DNA of 64,000 bases from Collinsella sp. TM10-22 (lineage in GTDB: Bacteria > Actinomycetota > Coriobacteriia > Coriobacteriales > Coriobacteriaceae): positions 1-64,000 of the forward strand of contig NZ_QSOC01000004.1 of the NCBI RefSeq assembly GCF_003466125.1, read 5' to 3'. The position numbers and the translations under genes are program-made. This document shows positions 44,093 to 51,679 of this stretch, in pieces; positions within the stretch are counted from its first letter, which is position 1, and each line of letters opens with the position of its first letter. Below the pieces are notes generated by a model. It did no database searches and was not told the origin of the DNA. It was given only the letters and a program-made list of their open reading frames with translations.

Positions 44093-45220
44093 ATGGCCCC
44101 CGCTCAGACAAGCCTGTTGGCCAAGCTCGACACCCAAGAGCGCGTGCGCGACTTTTTGACCAATGCCGTCGCCGGCGGCCGCGCATCGCACGCTTACCTG
44201 TTTTTGGGTGCTCCCGGCGCCGGCAAGCTCGACGCTGCATGGGCGCTCGCCCAGGCCTTCCTGTGCGAGCAGGATGGCTGCGGCGCATGCGACAGCTGCG
44301 TGCGCGTTGCTCGGCATACGCATCCCGACGTGCACTATTACACGCCCGAGAGCGCCACGGGCTACCTCATTGCCCAGACCCGCGAGTTGCTCGATGACGT
44401 GCCGCTGGCGCCCATCCGCGCCAAGGCCAAGGTCTACATCATCGACCGCGCCGAGCAGCTGCGCGCCAACACCGCCAACGCGCTGCTCAAAACACTCGAG
44501 GAGCCGCCCGAGGGCGTTATGTTCATTTTGCTGGGCACCTCGGCAGACGTGATGCTGCCCACCATCGTGAGCCGCTGTCAGTGCGTGCCGTTTCGGCTGG
44601 TGTCGCCCGCCGTGGCCGCGCAGGCCGTGAGCCGCGCCACCGGCCAGGACCTCGCGCGTTGTCGCATGGCGGTCGCCGTGGCGGGGAGCCCCACGCGCGG
44701 CATCGAGTTCCTTAAGAGCGCCGAGCGCCAGGACGCTCGCCGCCAGATGGTTCGCGCCATCGATTCGCTTATCGCCGCCGACGAGGCTGATGTGCTCAGC
44801 CTCGCCAAGTCACTCATCGTCGCCGTTAAGGCGCCGCTCGCCGAGGTCAAGTCCACGCAGGAAAAGGTGCTTGAGCAAAACGCCGACTACCTGTCGCGTG
44901 GAGCATTGAAGCAGCTTGAGGACCGCAACAAGCGCGAACTCAACGCGCGCGAGCGTTCGGGTATCATGGAAGCGCTGGCGAGCGCGCGGACGCTCATGCG
45001 CGATGTGCTGTTGACGCTTCAGGATGAGGCGGCCGACGTGGTGAACGAAGACGTGCGCGACACGATCGGTCGGCTTGCCGCCGCGACCAATGTTGCGGGT
45101 GCCACCCAGGCGCTCGAGGCGGTCGCAACCGCCGAGCGCAACATCGCCAGAAATGTTACTCCCCAGCTGGCCATCGAGGTCATGCTGTTCGATATCAGGA
45201 AGGCACTGAAATGCCGTTAG
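44093..45220 (+). CDS. holB: DNA polymerase III delta' subunit
   Basis: A 375-aa AAA+ clamp-loader subunit. It has the P-loop variant LGAPGAGKLDAAWALAQ, a zinc cluster (CEQDGCGACDSCVRV), AKVYIIDRAEQL and NALLKTLEEPPEGVMFIL, and SRCQCVPFRL. The reading frame extends upstream inside tmk, but the ATG at 44093 lies 1 nt after the tmk stop and starts the homologous sequence. Overlaps ricT by 10 nt. Confidence 0.94.
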   Translation: MAPAQTSLLAKLDTQERVRDFLTNAVAGGRASHAYLFLGAPGAGKLDAAWALAQAFLCEQDGCGACDSCVRVARHTHPDVHYYTPESATGYLIAQTRELLDDVPLAPIRAKAKVYIIDRAEQLRANTANALLKTLEEPPEGVMFILLGTSADVMLPTIVSRCQCVPFRLVSPAVAAQAVSRATGQDLARCRMAVAVAGSPTRGIEFLKSAERQDARRQMVRAIDSLIAADEADVLSLAKSLIVAVKAPLAEVKSTQEKVLEQNADYLSRGALKQLEDRNKRELNARERSGIMEALASARTLMRDVLLTLQDEAADVVNEDVRDTIGRLAAATNVAGATQALEAVATAERNIARNVTPQLAIEVMLFDIRKALKCR

Positions 45221-46911
45221 TCGTACCCGTTAAGTTTACCTATGCCTCGCGCGACCTGTGGTTCGACCCACAGGATCTGGATATCCTCGAGGCCGATTAT
45301 GCCATTTGTTCTACCGAGCGCGGAACCGAGATCGGCCTGGTCACGGCCGATCCCTTCGAGGTGCCGCAAGACGAGATCGGTCAGCCACTCAAACCCGTGC
45401 TGCGCGTGGCGAGCGACATCGACCTGCAGCTTGCCGACGACCTGGCTATCCAGGGCGACGAGGCCATGGTTGATTTCCGCCGTCTGGTCAAGGAACTCGA
45501 CCTCGAGATGAAGCCGGTCGGCGTCGAGTACCTGTTTGGCGGCGAGAAGGCCGTGTTCTACTTTGCGGCCGAGGAGCGCGTCGATTTTCGCCAGCTCGTC
45601 AAGGACCTGTCCTCGACGCTGCACATTCGCGTCGACATGCGCCAAATCGGCGTGCGCGACGAGACCCGCCTGGTGGGCGGCTATGCCCAGTGCGGACAGG
45701 AGCTCTGCTGCACGCGTTTTGGCGGACAGTTTGAGCCCGTCTCGATTCGCATGGCAAAAGAGCAGGACCTGCCGCTCAACTCGTCCAAGATCAGCGGTGT
45801 TTGTGGCCGCCTGATGTGCTGCCTGCGCTATGAGTTCGAGGCGTACAAGGACTTTAAGAGCCGCGCGCCCAAAAAGAAGACGCTTATCGACACGCCGCTC
45901 GGCAAGGCGCGCATCCAGGAATATGACACGCCGCGCGAGCAGCTTGTGCTGCGTCTGGAGAACGGCAAGGTCTTCAAGGTCAATCTGGCCGACATGACGT
46001 GCTCGGAGGGCTGCAAAAAGAAGGCCGCCGAGCAGGGCTGCAACTGTCGCCCCGACTGCGTGACGCGCGACGTGCTCGAGCGCATCGAGTCGCCTGAGAT
46101 GCGCCTGGCGCTCATGGAGCTCGATCGTGAGAACGGCGTCGACGTGGGTGATGGTCTGTCGAGTGCCGACCGTCTGGCCGGTACGTCGATGCCCAAGCGC
46201 CGTCGTCGCGATGCTGAATCCGATGCTCGCGCCGGTCAAGGCCAGGGCGAGGGTCGTGGCCGCGGAAAGGGCCGCGGCAAGGCCGAGGTGCCCGAAGTCG
46301 AGGAGGCCGCCGGTGGCCGTCGTCGTCGCAAGCGCGCGGGCTCGGGCGATGTTACCGAGGCCGCGGCCACGGGCAAGAACGCCTCTCGCGAGCGCGAGGC
46401 TCAGCAGCCCCAGCAGCAGAATCGCGGCGGTGGCATGAACCCCACACGTCGCCGCCGCCGCCATCTGTCGAGCGAGGAGCGCGAGGACGCCTTCCGCGCC
46501 GCAGCTGCTCGCGAGGCTGGTGCCGCCCCCAAGGGTGGTTCGGGTTCCGATACGCCTGCCGACAAGGGTGGCAAGCAACGCAACGATGACGAGCGCGCGC
46601 CGCGTCCGCGCCGTCGCCATTCCTCGGGCGCGCAACAGAAGCCCTCAGTGCCCTCCGTGGCCGATCAGGTCTTGGATGGCGAGGTCAAGGTCACGCGCCG
46701 TCGTCCCGGAGATGGCGGAGGGACTGCCGCCAAGGCTTCGCGTGGCGCCGCTCGCGATGAGCACGAGCTGCGCGAGGATCGCGGTAGCGAGGGTTCGGCC
46801 GATCAGGGCCAGAAGCGCCGTCGCCGTCGCCGTTCCCGCAAGCCGCGCCAGGATGGTGGCGAGGGCTCGACCCCGTCTTCGTCTGCACCACAACCGCCCG
46901 CCGGCGAATAA
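45211..46911 (+). CDS. ricT: PSP1-domain protein RicT (YaaT family) with a long basic tail
   Basis: A 566-aa protein. Residues 1-290 are the PSP1/RicT core with VTADPFEVP, the Cys pairs CGQELCCTRF and GVCGRLMCCLRYE, and later CSEGCKKKAAEQGCNCRPDC, which could help bind an iron-sulfur cluster as in the B. subtilis Ric complex. From about residue 320 there is a 240-residue low-complexity tail of Arg runs (RRRRR), Gly, Ala and Gln not found in B. subtilis RicT (275 aa). Such a tail may bind RNA, in keeping with the Ric complex's effect on RNA processing. Translationally coupled to holB. Confidence 0.9.
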   Translation: MPLVVPVKFTYASRDLWFDPQDLDILEADYAICSTERGTEIGLVTADPFEVPQDEIGQPLKPVLRVASDIDLQLADDLAIQGDEAMVDFRRLVKELDLEMKPVGVEYLFGGEKAVFYFAAEERVDFRQLVKDLSSTLHIRVDMRQIGVRDETRLVGGYAQCGQELCCTRFGGQFEPVSIRMAKEQDLPLNSSKISGVCGRLMCCLRYEFEAYKDFKSRAPKKKTLIDTPLGKARIQEYDTPREQLVLRLENGKVFKVNLADMTCSEGCKKKAAEQGCNCRPDCVTRDVLERIESPEMRLALMELDRENGVDVGDGLSSADRLAGTSMPKRRRRDAESDARAGQGQGEGRGRGKGRGKAEVPEVEEAAGGRRRRKRAGSGDVTEAAATGKNASREREAQQPQQQNRGGGMNPTRRRRRHLSSEEREDAFRAAAAREAGAAPKGGSGSDTPADKGGKQRNDDERAPRPRRRHSSGAQQKPSVPSVADQVLDGEVKVTRRRPGDGGGTAAKASRGAARDEHELREDRGSEGSADQGQKRRRRRRSRKPRQDGGEGSTPSSSAPQPPAGE

Positions 46912-46975
46912 CGCCTGCGAGCGGATTTAGCCCGCCTTGCCCCGAGCGCATCGGGGTATCATAGCGCTGAATCAA

Positions 46976-47009
46976 CAACCCTCCCTGCGACCGAACGTAG
47001 GGAGGGTTG
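46976..47009 (+). terminator. Hairpin that also covers the comF ribosome site
   Basis: CAACCCTCCCT (46976-46986) pairs with AGGGAGGGTTG (46999-47009). The GGAGGG inside the right arm is the only ribosome site for the comF TTG at 47014, so the hairpin either ends ricT transcripts or holds comF translation in check. Confidence 0.55.
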
Positions 47010-47013
47010 TGTC

Positions 47014-47820
47014 TTGAAGAGCCATCTGAACATATTGAGCCGTCTGCAGGGTGCCGGCGCCCTACCGTTTGCGGACGAATTGCGACCGTTTGCCGAGCGG
47101 GCGGCACGCGAGGTGCTTGAGGCATTGTCGCCAACACGATGTGCCGGCTGCGAGCGCGCCGGTACGCTTATTTGCCAAGACTGCCTGGCTGCGCTCACGC
47201 TCATCGACCCATGCCATAGCTGCATCCGATGCGGTGCCCCGTTTGGGGATTTGCTGTGCACTGAGTGTTCGGTCGAGGGCACGTCCTCGGCAATGTCGGA
47301 GGCGCTCGACCGCTGCCTGGCGTGCGCCGTCTATGCGCATCCGCTGCCGCGCATCATTAAAGCTTACAAGGACGCGGGCGAGCGACGTCTGGCTCCGTAT
47401 CTGGCGGAGTTGCTCTACGACACCGCCCTGCATGCCCAGGTCGTAGCGCCCGAACGCTTAGGAGGCGTGCTGTCCGGTGCGGATGCGGTGGTGTTTGTGC
47501 CTGCGACGGAGGCAGCGTTTCGGCGGCGCGGTTTCGATCATATGGAGGCCATTGCGCGCCCATTTTGCGAGCTGTCGGGTGTTCCTCTGCTCGATGCCCT
47601 CGTCAAGTACGGCCATGGCGACCAGCGCGAACTCGGTCGTGAGGAGCGCCGCGAGCGTGCCCAAGGCATGTACGAGACGGTTGAGGACGTGCACGGCCGC
47701 CGCCTGCTGCTTATCGATGACGTTATCACTACGGGCGCGACGATGGCCGCGGCTTCGGCGGAACTCAAGCGCGCCGGCGCTGCGGCAGTCGATGGCCTTG
47801 CTATCGCACGTGTTTGGTAG
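47014..47820 (+). CDS. comF: ComF-family phosphoribosyltransferase-like protein
   Basis: A 268-aa protein. An N-terminal Cys4 zinc finger (CAGCERAGTLICQDCLAAL and CIRCGAPFGDLLCTEC) is followed by a PRTase-like domain with IIKAYKDAGERRLAPYLAELL, VFVPATEAAFRRRGFDHMEAIAR and the PRPP loop LLLIDDVITTGATMA. ComF proteins act in DNA uptake and possibly in genome maintenance. It starts with a TTG at 47014; GGAGGG lies within an upstream hairpin. Confidence 0.92.
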   Translation: MKSHLNILSRLQGAGALPFADELRPFAERAAREVLEALSPTRCAGCERAGTLICQDCLAALTLIDPCHSCIRCGAPFGDLLCTECSVEGTSSAMSEALDRCLACAVYAHPLPRIIKAYKDAGERRLAPYLAELLYDTALHAQVVAPERLGGVLSGADAVVFVPATEAAFRRRGFDHMEAIARPFCELSGVPLLDALVKYGHGDQRELGREERRERAQGMYETVEDVHGRRLLLIDDVITTGATMAAASAELKRAGAAAVDGLAIARVW

Positions 47821-47830
47821 GGGTGGTTTT

Positions 47831-48940
47831 GTGGCAGTAAAGATTGAGCGGCGCAACGAGCCGACAGGCGAACAGCTAGCGGCTTCCGTAATCCTAACAG
47901 GCGCCTCAGCGCTGCGCATGATGCGCGCCGAGCGCCGGCAGATGGGCTATATCAGCTGGAAGGACCTTGATCCCGATGAGGAGCGCCGCGTACTAAACGC
48001 TTCGTCGCCTTCGGCTGAGGACATCTATCTTCCTGACTTGGTGCGGATTGGGGCCGCAAGCGGCGAGGTGCAAGAGGATTTGTGCTTGCTGGTAGGGTCT
48101 GCAGCGCAGCGCCGCCGCATGCCTGGCGTGGGCTGGTCCGTGTCTTCCGGGTTGCCTGCCGGCTCGATTCTAGAGGTGGAGCCGGGGGTGTACAGCCTAT
48201 CTCCCGAGGCCCTTTGTGTTGCCGTTGCACGCGAGGTCGGCTGCATCCAGGCGTTTGCCCTGACCCAGGAACTGTGCTCTAAGATTTCACTGAGCGACCG
48301 CGGGAAGTATCTGCCTCCCTACACCTCGCCCGTTGCGAACAAACTTGCAAAGGACAAGGACCAACCGACAGACGTGGGCTACTTTGAAGTCGAGCCAGTG
48401 CTGACGCCCGATCGCTTGGCAGATTACCTCGCGGTATGCAAGGGAAACGCGGCCAAACAATTGCAGCGTCTGTGTCCCTACTTGTCAGAAAACCTGCGCT
48501 CGCCCATGGAGTGCATCATGCTCGCCCTGTTTTCGCTTCCGTTTTCCTATGGAGGATTTGCCTGCGGTCCCTTTAAGACCGACTACAAGATCGAGTTCGA
48601 TGATCGCGCGCAGGCAATCTCGGGGATGCCCCATGCAGTTTGCGATGCATATCAGGAGACAGCCCGGTTTGACCTGGAATACAACGGTGAGCTGGGCCAT
48701 TCCTCCCGGAGGGGACGTACCCATGATGAAAAACGCAACACGGGCTTGATTACTATGGGAATCGAGGTCGCAACGGTCAACAACGAAATGCTTTGCGACA
48801 TGGAAGCGATGGAAGCGCTCGCATGGCGCATCCACCAGCGTATGCGAAAGCGGTACCGGAATCGTGTCGATGCCCGCAGAAAGAAGCAAGAGGCGTTGCT
48901 TAACACGCTGCGGGTGTGTTTTGGGCTTAAGCCGGTCTAA
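47831..48940 (+). CDS. Hypothetical protein, possible PD-(D/E)XK/DUF559-like nuclease fold
   Basis: A 369-aa protein. I chose the GTG at 47831 because it follows the comF stop by 10 nt with AGGGGTGG upstream. The N terminus is helical; the C-terminal third has FDLEYNGELGHSSRRGRTHDEKRNTGLITMGIEVATV, reminiscent of the D-x-E-Y-x-G...H...R..D..R-N-x-x-L pattern of DUF559/Vsr-like endonuclease folds, with a basic RMRKRYRNRVDARRKKQ tail. This similarity is by eye and moderate. It may be an accessory gene inserted between comF and hpf. Confidence 0.6.
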   Translation: MAVKIERRNEPTGEQLAASVILTGASALRMMRAERRQMGYISWKDLDPDEERRVLNASSPSAEDIYLPDLVRIGAASGEVQEDLCLLVGSAAQRRRMPGVGWSVSSGLPAGSILEVEPGVYSLSPEALCVAVAREVGCIQAFALTQELCSKISLSDRGKYLPPYTSPVANKLAKDKDQPTDVGYFEVEPVLTPDRLADYLAVCKGNAAKQLQRLCPYLSENLRSPMECIMLALFSLPFSYGGFACGPFKTDYKIEFDDRAQAISGMPHAVCDAYQETARFDLEYNGELGHSSRRGRTHDEKRNTGLITMGIEVATVNNEMLCDMEAMEALAWRIHQRMRKRYRNRVDARRKKQEALLNTLRVCFGLKPV

Positions 48941-48977
48941 TTCGCGTCGAAAACAGGGGGTTAATCATATGCCCTGG

Positions 48978-49188
48978 CCAAAATATGGCAAATATGAGTA
49001 CTGTCACTAAATCAGTAACAGCAAAATCAAAGAATTTAGGACTCGGAGGCGGCGTAAAGTAAGAAGATAATAAACAAATGTAGAATAACTAAGCATCAGG
49101 TTGGCGACACTGAGCGCGAAATCTGTCCGAGAGGCCAAAACTGCCTGTTACTAAATCGGTGACAGTACTCATATTTGCCATTTTTTGG
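48978..49188. mobile_element. 211-bp MITE-like element with 44-bp terminal inverted repeats
   Basis: The left end (48978-49021) begins CCAAAATATGGCAAATATGA and continues to GTAACAG. The right end (49145-49188) is its reverse complement with five mismatches, clustered mainly in the TAAATCA/CGATTTA block. The 123-bp interior is A/T-rich with no ORF of note. It is much lower in G+C than the flanks. No transposase is nearby. Confidence 0.65.
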
Positions 49189-49192
49189 TCAC

Positions 49193-49240
49193 GGCACCCT
49201 AAGAAGGGTGCCCCGGAGCTCCCCACAGGGGAGCTTCGGG
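49193..49240 (+). terminator. Paired GC-rich hairpins after the MITE-like element
   Basis: GGCACCCT-AAGA-AGGGTGCC is followed directly by CCCGGAGCTCCCC-ACA-GGGGAGCTTCGGG. No T-run follows, so terminator function is uncertain. Confidence 0.4.
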
Positions 49241-49311
49241 CTTCATAGGGGCACGAATAGCCCACTCCGACCTGCAAATCTGTACTCGCGATGCGAATGA
49301 CGCCCCTAACC

Positions 49312-49340
49312 TTAAACTTTAGCTTGAACTTAGCTATAAT
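49312..49340 (+). promoter_or_regulatory. Sigma-A-type promoter of the structured RNA
   Basis: TTAAAC (49312-49317), a 17-nt spacer, then TATAAT (49335-49340). A start site near 49347 is expected. Confidence 0.65.
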
Positions 49341-49346
49341 GCGCTT

Positions 49347-49670
49347 CGTTCCTACCAGGCTGTGGTTGCGGACGGGCGAAATGCCCGTCCTAGTCCAAGA
49401 CAGACGCGGTCAAAGGGATCCACGTAAGCGACCGCGTGCGCGCGGCGCGATCATGGCGCGTCCTAGATGTAAGCCGCACCGTCCGTTCTACTTTCTTTGG
49501 GGCAATACCGCCTCGCGGGCGAGCGGGTCAGTCGTGAAGGTGGCTGCGGCCTCCCGAGCAAACACCCCGGTGCGCAAGTGTGGGGTCAAATACCAGGTCA
49601 GCTGGTGGGAACAACCTGATATTCCGCGCAACGCACGGATCGTATACGACACAGAAGGCAGGGTAGTGGA
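49347..49670 (+). ncRNA. Structured RNA of about 320 nt, candidate raiA-motif RNA
   Basis: A non-coding stretch with its own promoter. Long-range closing pairs: CTACC (49352-49356) with GGTAG (49662-49666), and CTGTG (49360-49364) with CACAG (49650-49654). Internal hairpins include GGACGGGC-GAAAT-GCCCGTCC and an ACGCGGTC/GACCGCGT stem. In many Firmicutes and Actinobacteria the raiA-motif RNA lies between comF(C) and raiA/hpf, exactly the interval here (comF 47014-47820, hpf 51015-51599). I cannot match its consensus from memory, so the family is inferred from position, size and structure. It is not RNase P RNA, tmRNA or SRP RNA, as their conserved cores are missing. Confidence 0.55.
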
Positions 49671-49671
49671 C

Positions 49672-50697
49672 ATGGTGAGGGGCAGCTTGATGCACGCGGC
49701 TCGGTTAGGTGCTGGGACTGCAGCGGTCATCGCCGTTTTGGGCCTGAGCGGATGCGCGTTCAACCCGCTGTCTACGTTCACGACTCCCACGATCGACCAG
49801 ATCGAGTACGAGACCGTCACGCCGGCGGTGTCGGATGATGCCCTGGTCACTCCCGGAACCCTGACGGTCGCCCTCGATACTTCCGATGCGCCACAGGCAA
49901 TGCAGGGCGCCGACGGCGAGCTTACGGGGTATGCAGTCGACGCTGCCCGCGCCCTCGCAAGCCGCATGGGCCTTAAGGTCGCCTTTGTCGATGCGTCCTC
50001 GGCAGGTTCCGCACTCGGCGACAAAAAGGCCGATATCTTTATCGGCGAGATCAACTCCACGGACGGGGACATTAGCTCGCTCGGCGCCTGCCTGTACGAT
50101 GCCGCTTCTGTGTTCGGTAAAACTAGCGATGGTGGGTCGCTCAGCGTTTCCACCGATACCCTTAACACGTCCACCCTGGGCGTTCAGATGTCCTCGGCCT
50201 CGCAGGAGGCGCTTGCTAAGCAGAGCATCACCGCCAACCAAAAGACCTATTCCAACATCAACGAGTGCTTTGAGGCGCTCGAGTCCGGCGAGGTCGACTA
50301 TGTGATCTGCGACTCTACGGCCGGCGGCTACCTTGCACGCCTGATGAGCGAGGTCTCCTATGTCGGTTCGCTCGAGGCGCCCTCGACGCTTAGTGTTGCG
50401 GGCCTCTCGTCCAATGACGAACTGTGCCGTGCCGTGAGCGATGCCCTCGACGGTATTACGGCCGACGGCACGCTCGAGGCGGTCCACTGCGTCTGGTACG
50501 GCACGATGCCCTACGACCTCACCACTAAGACGGTTTCGGGCGCTAACGTGCGGCCGGGCGATTCTGAGTCCAGTGAGACCATGTCCTCCGGCAGCGAGTC
50601 CTCCGATTCCAACAATGCGACCGCATCCTCCGAGGACAAATCGTCCAGTCAGGAAGGCGCCATCACCGACGACGACATTAACAAACTCAATAGCTAG
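49672..50697 (+). CDS. Solute-binding lipoprotein (type 2 periplasmic-binding fold)
   Basis: A 341-aa protein. The signal peptide ends in the lipobox VLGLSGC, so it is lipid-anchored outside the membrane. The SBP_bac_3-like domain starts LVTPGTLTVALDTSDAPQAM and has GELTGYAVDAARALASRMGLKVAFVD and DYVICDSTAGGYLARL, as in amino-acid-binding proteins. The tail is Ser/Glu-rich. The start is uncertain: ATG at 49672 is used here; the ATG at 49690 has GAGGGGC at good spacing. The frame is open back to 49291, but that part overlaps the structured RNA. No ABC permease genes are adjacent, which suggests a sensory or orphan role. Confidence 0.85.
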   Translation: MVRGSLMHAARLGAGTAAVIAVLGLSGCAFNPLSTFTTPTIDQIEYETVTPAVSDDALVTPGTLTVALDTSDAPQAMQGADGELTGYAVDAARALASRMGLKVAFVDASSAGSALGDKKADIFIGEINSTDGDISSLGACLYDAASVFGKTSDGGSLSVSTDTLNTSTLGVQMSSASQEALAKQSITANQKTYSNINECFEALESGEVDYVICDSTAGGYLARLMSEVSYVGSLEAPSTLSVAGLSSNDELCRAVSDALDGITADGTLEAVHCVWYGTMPYDLTTKTVSGANVRPGDSESSETMSSGSESSDSNNATASSEDKSSSQEGAITDDDINKLNS

Positions 50698-51014
50698 TTA
50701 TTGCTAGGGGTGGTGTCTCCTATACGTTGGAAAGGATACCTCTTCACGGTTTCAACACGCACCGCCGGGCTTCCCCAATAGGGAAGCCCGGCTTTTTTGT
50801 TTCCGTAAAACCAGCAGGTCAAGGGCAATTTCCAGGAGAAAAACCAACTCAGCCGACGCTTTCCTATAGCGCACTTTGCCACGGAAAAGTGCGAGACTTC
50901 GGTATGCGGTATCAAGCAATCGTTATTCGGGTCTTTGGGAATTCGGGTGATTAAATGCACGGCAGTGGGTACATAGCCAGTACAGTAAGTCCCCGAGGCA
51001 GATTGGAGCCACGT
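50698..51014. other. Intergenic region upstream of hpf
   Basis: This 317-bp region holds the terminator at 50764-50798 and a small CGCACTTT/AAAGTGCG hairpin (50870-50893). No gene is seen. The hpf promoter must lie in the A/T-richer part after 50900, but no clear pair of boxes stands out. Confidence 0.5.
50764..50798 (+). terminator. Terminator of the lipoprotein gene
   Basis: GCCGGGCTTCCC pairs perfectly with GGGAAGCCCGGC around CAATA, followed by TTTTTT. Confidence 0.95.
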
Positions 51015-51599
51015 ATGGATATCAAGGTTTCTGGACGCAAGACGACGGTAACCGATGCTCTGCGTGCGCATGTGGATGAGAAGATCGGCGAGGCGCTCAA
51101 GGTTTTCGATATCGAGCCCATGACGGTCGACGTTGTGCTTCGCTATGAGAAGAACCCCTCGAACCCCAACCCGGCAATCGTCGAGGTTACGGTTCGTGCC
51201 CGCGGTTCGGTGATTCGCGTTGCCGAGCATGGCGCAGATATGTACGCCGCCATCGACCTCTCCGCCGATAAGGTCACCCGCCAGCTGCGCAAGTTTAAGA
51301 CCAAGGTCGTGGACAACCGCCAGTGCGGTGCCAGCGCAGCGGATGTCGCACCGGTCGAGCGCGTCGAGGATCTGGCCGACCTGCTGCTGCCCGAGGAGGA
51401 GGACGATCTGCTCGTCCGCGAGAAGGTCATCGATGTCACCCCGATGACTGAGGAGCAGGCGCTGGTACAGACCGATCTGCTGGGCCACGACTTCTACGTG
51501 TTCGAGAACGCGACGACTGGCCTCATCAATGTGGTGTATCACCGTAAGAATGGTGGATATGGCATCATCAAGCCCCGCATCGAAACACTTGACGAGTAA
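51015..51599 (+). CDS. hpf: Ribosome hibernation promoting factor, long form (HPF/RaiA)
   Basis: A 194-aa protein. The N-terminal S30AE domain (MDIKVSGRKTTVTDALRAHVDEKIGEALKVF...) binds the decoding centre; the C-terminal domain (QALVQTDLLGHDFYVFENATTGLINVVYHRKNGGYGII) dimerises to pair 70S ribosomes into 100S, as in long HPF of Gram-positives. TTGGAG lies 7 nt before the ATG at 51015; the frame upstream lacks homology. Confidence 0.95.
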   Translation: MDIKVSGRKTTVTDALRAHVDEKIGEALKVFDIEPMTVDVVLRYEKNPSNPNPAIVEVTVRARGSVIRVAEHGADMYAAIDLSADKVTRQLRKFKTKVVDNRQCGASAADVAPVERVEDLADLLLPEEEDDLLVREKVIDVTPMTEEQALVQTDLLGHDFYVFENATTGLINVVYHRKNGGYGIIKPRIETLDE

Positions 51600-51628
51600 A
51601 ATACGTTAACTTGCATGAGTTAACGGCC

Positions 51629-51661
51629 GGCGGTCATCCCATGCGGATGGCCGCCTTTTTT
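51629..51661 (+). terminator. Terminator of hpf
   Basis: GGCGGTCATCC pairs with GGATGGCCGCC around CATGC, followed by TTTTTT. Confidence 0.93.
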
Positions 51662-51679
51662 ACGTAAGGAGTCGCTTTG

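Noticed and set aside
49530..49560. A T-box or amino-acid riboswitch in the leader at 49347-49670
   Set aside because: GGTGGCTGCGG only loosely resembles the T-box core, there is no terminator/antiterminator pair, and the downstream gene is not a typical T-box target.
49291..49671. N-terminal extension of the solute-binding lipoprotein
   Set aside because: The frame is open, but it would put the lipoprotein signal peptide in mid-protein, its codons are atypical, and the segment folds as a structured RNA with its own promoter.
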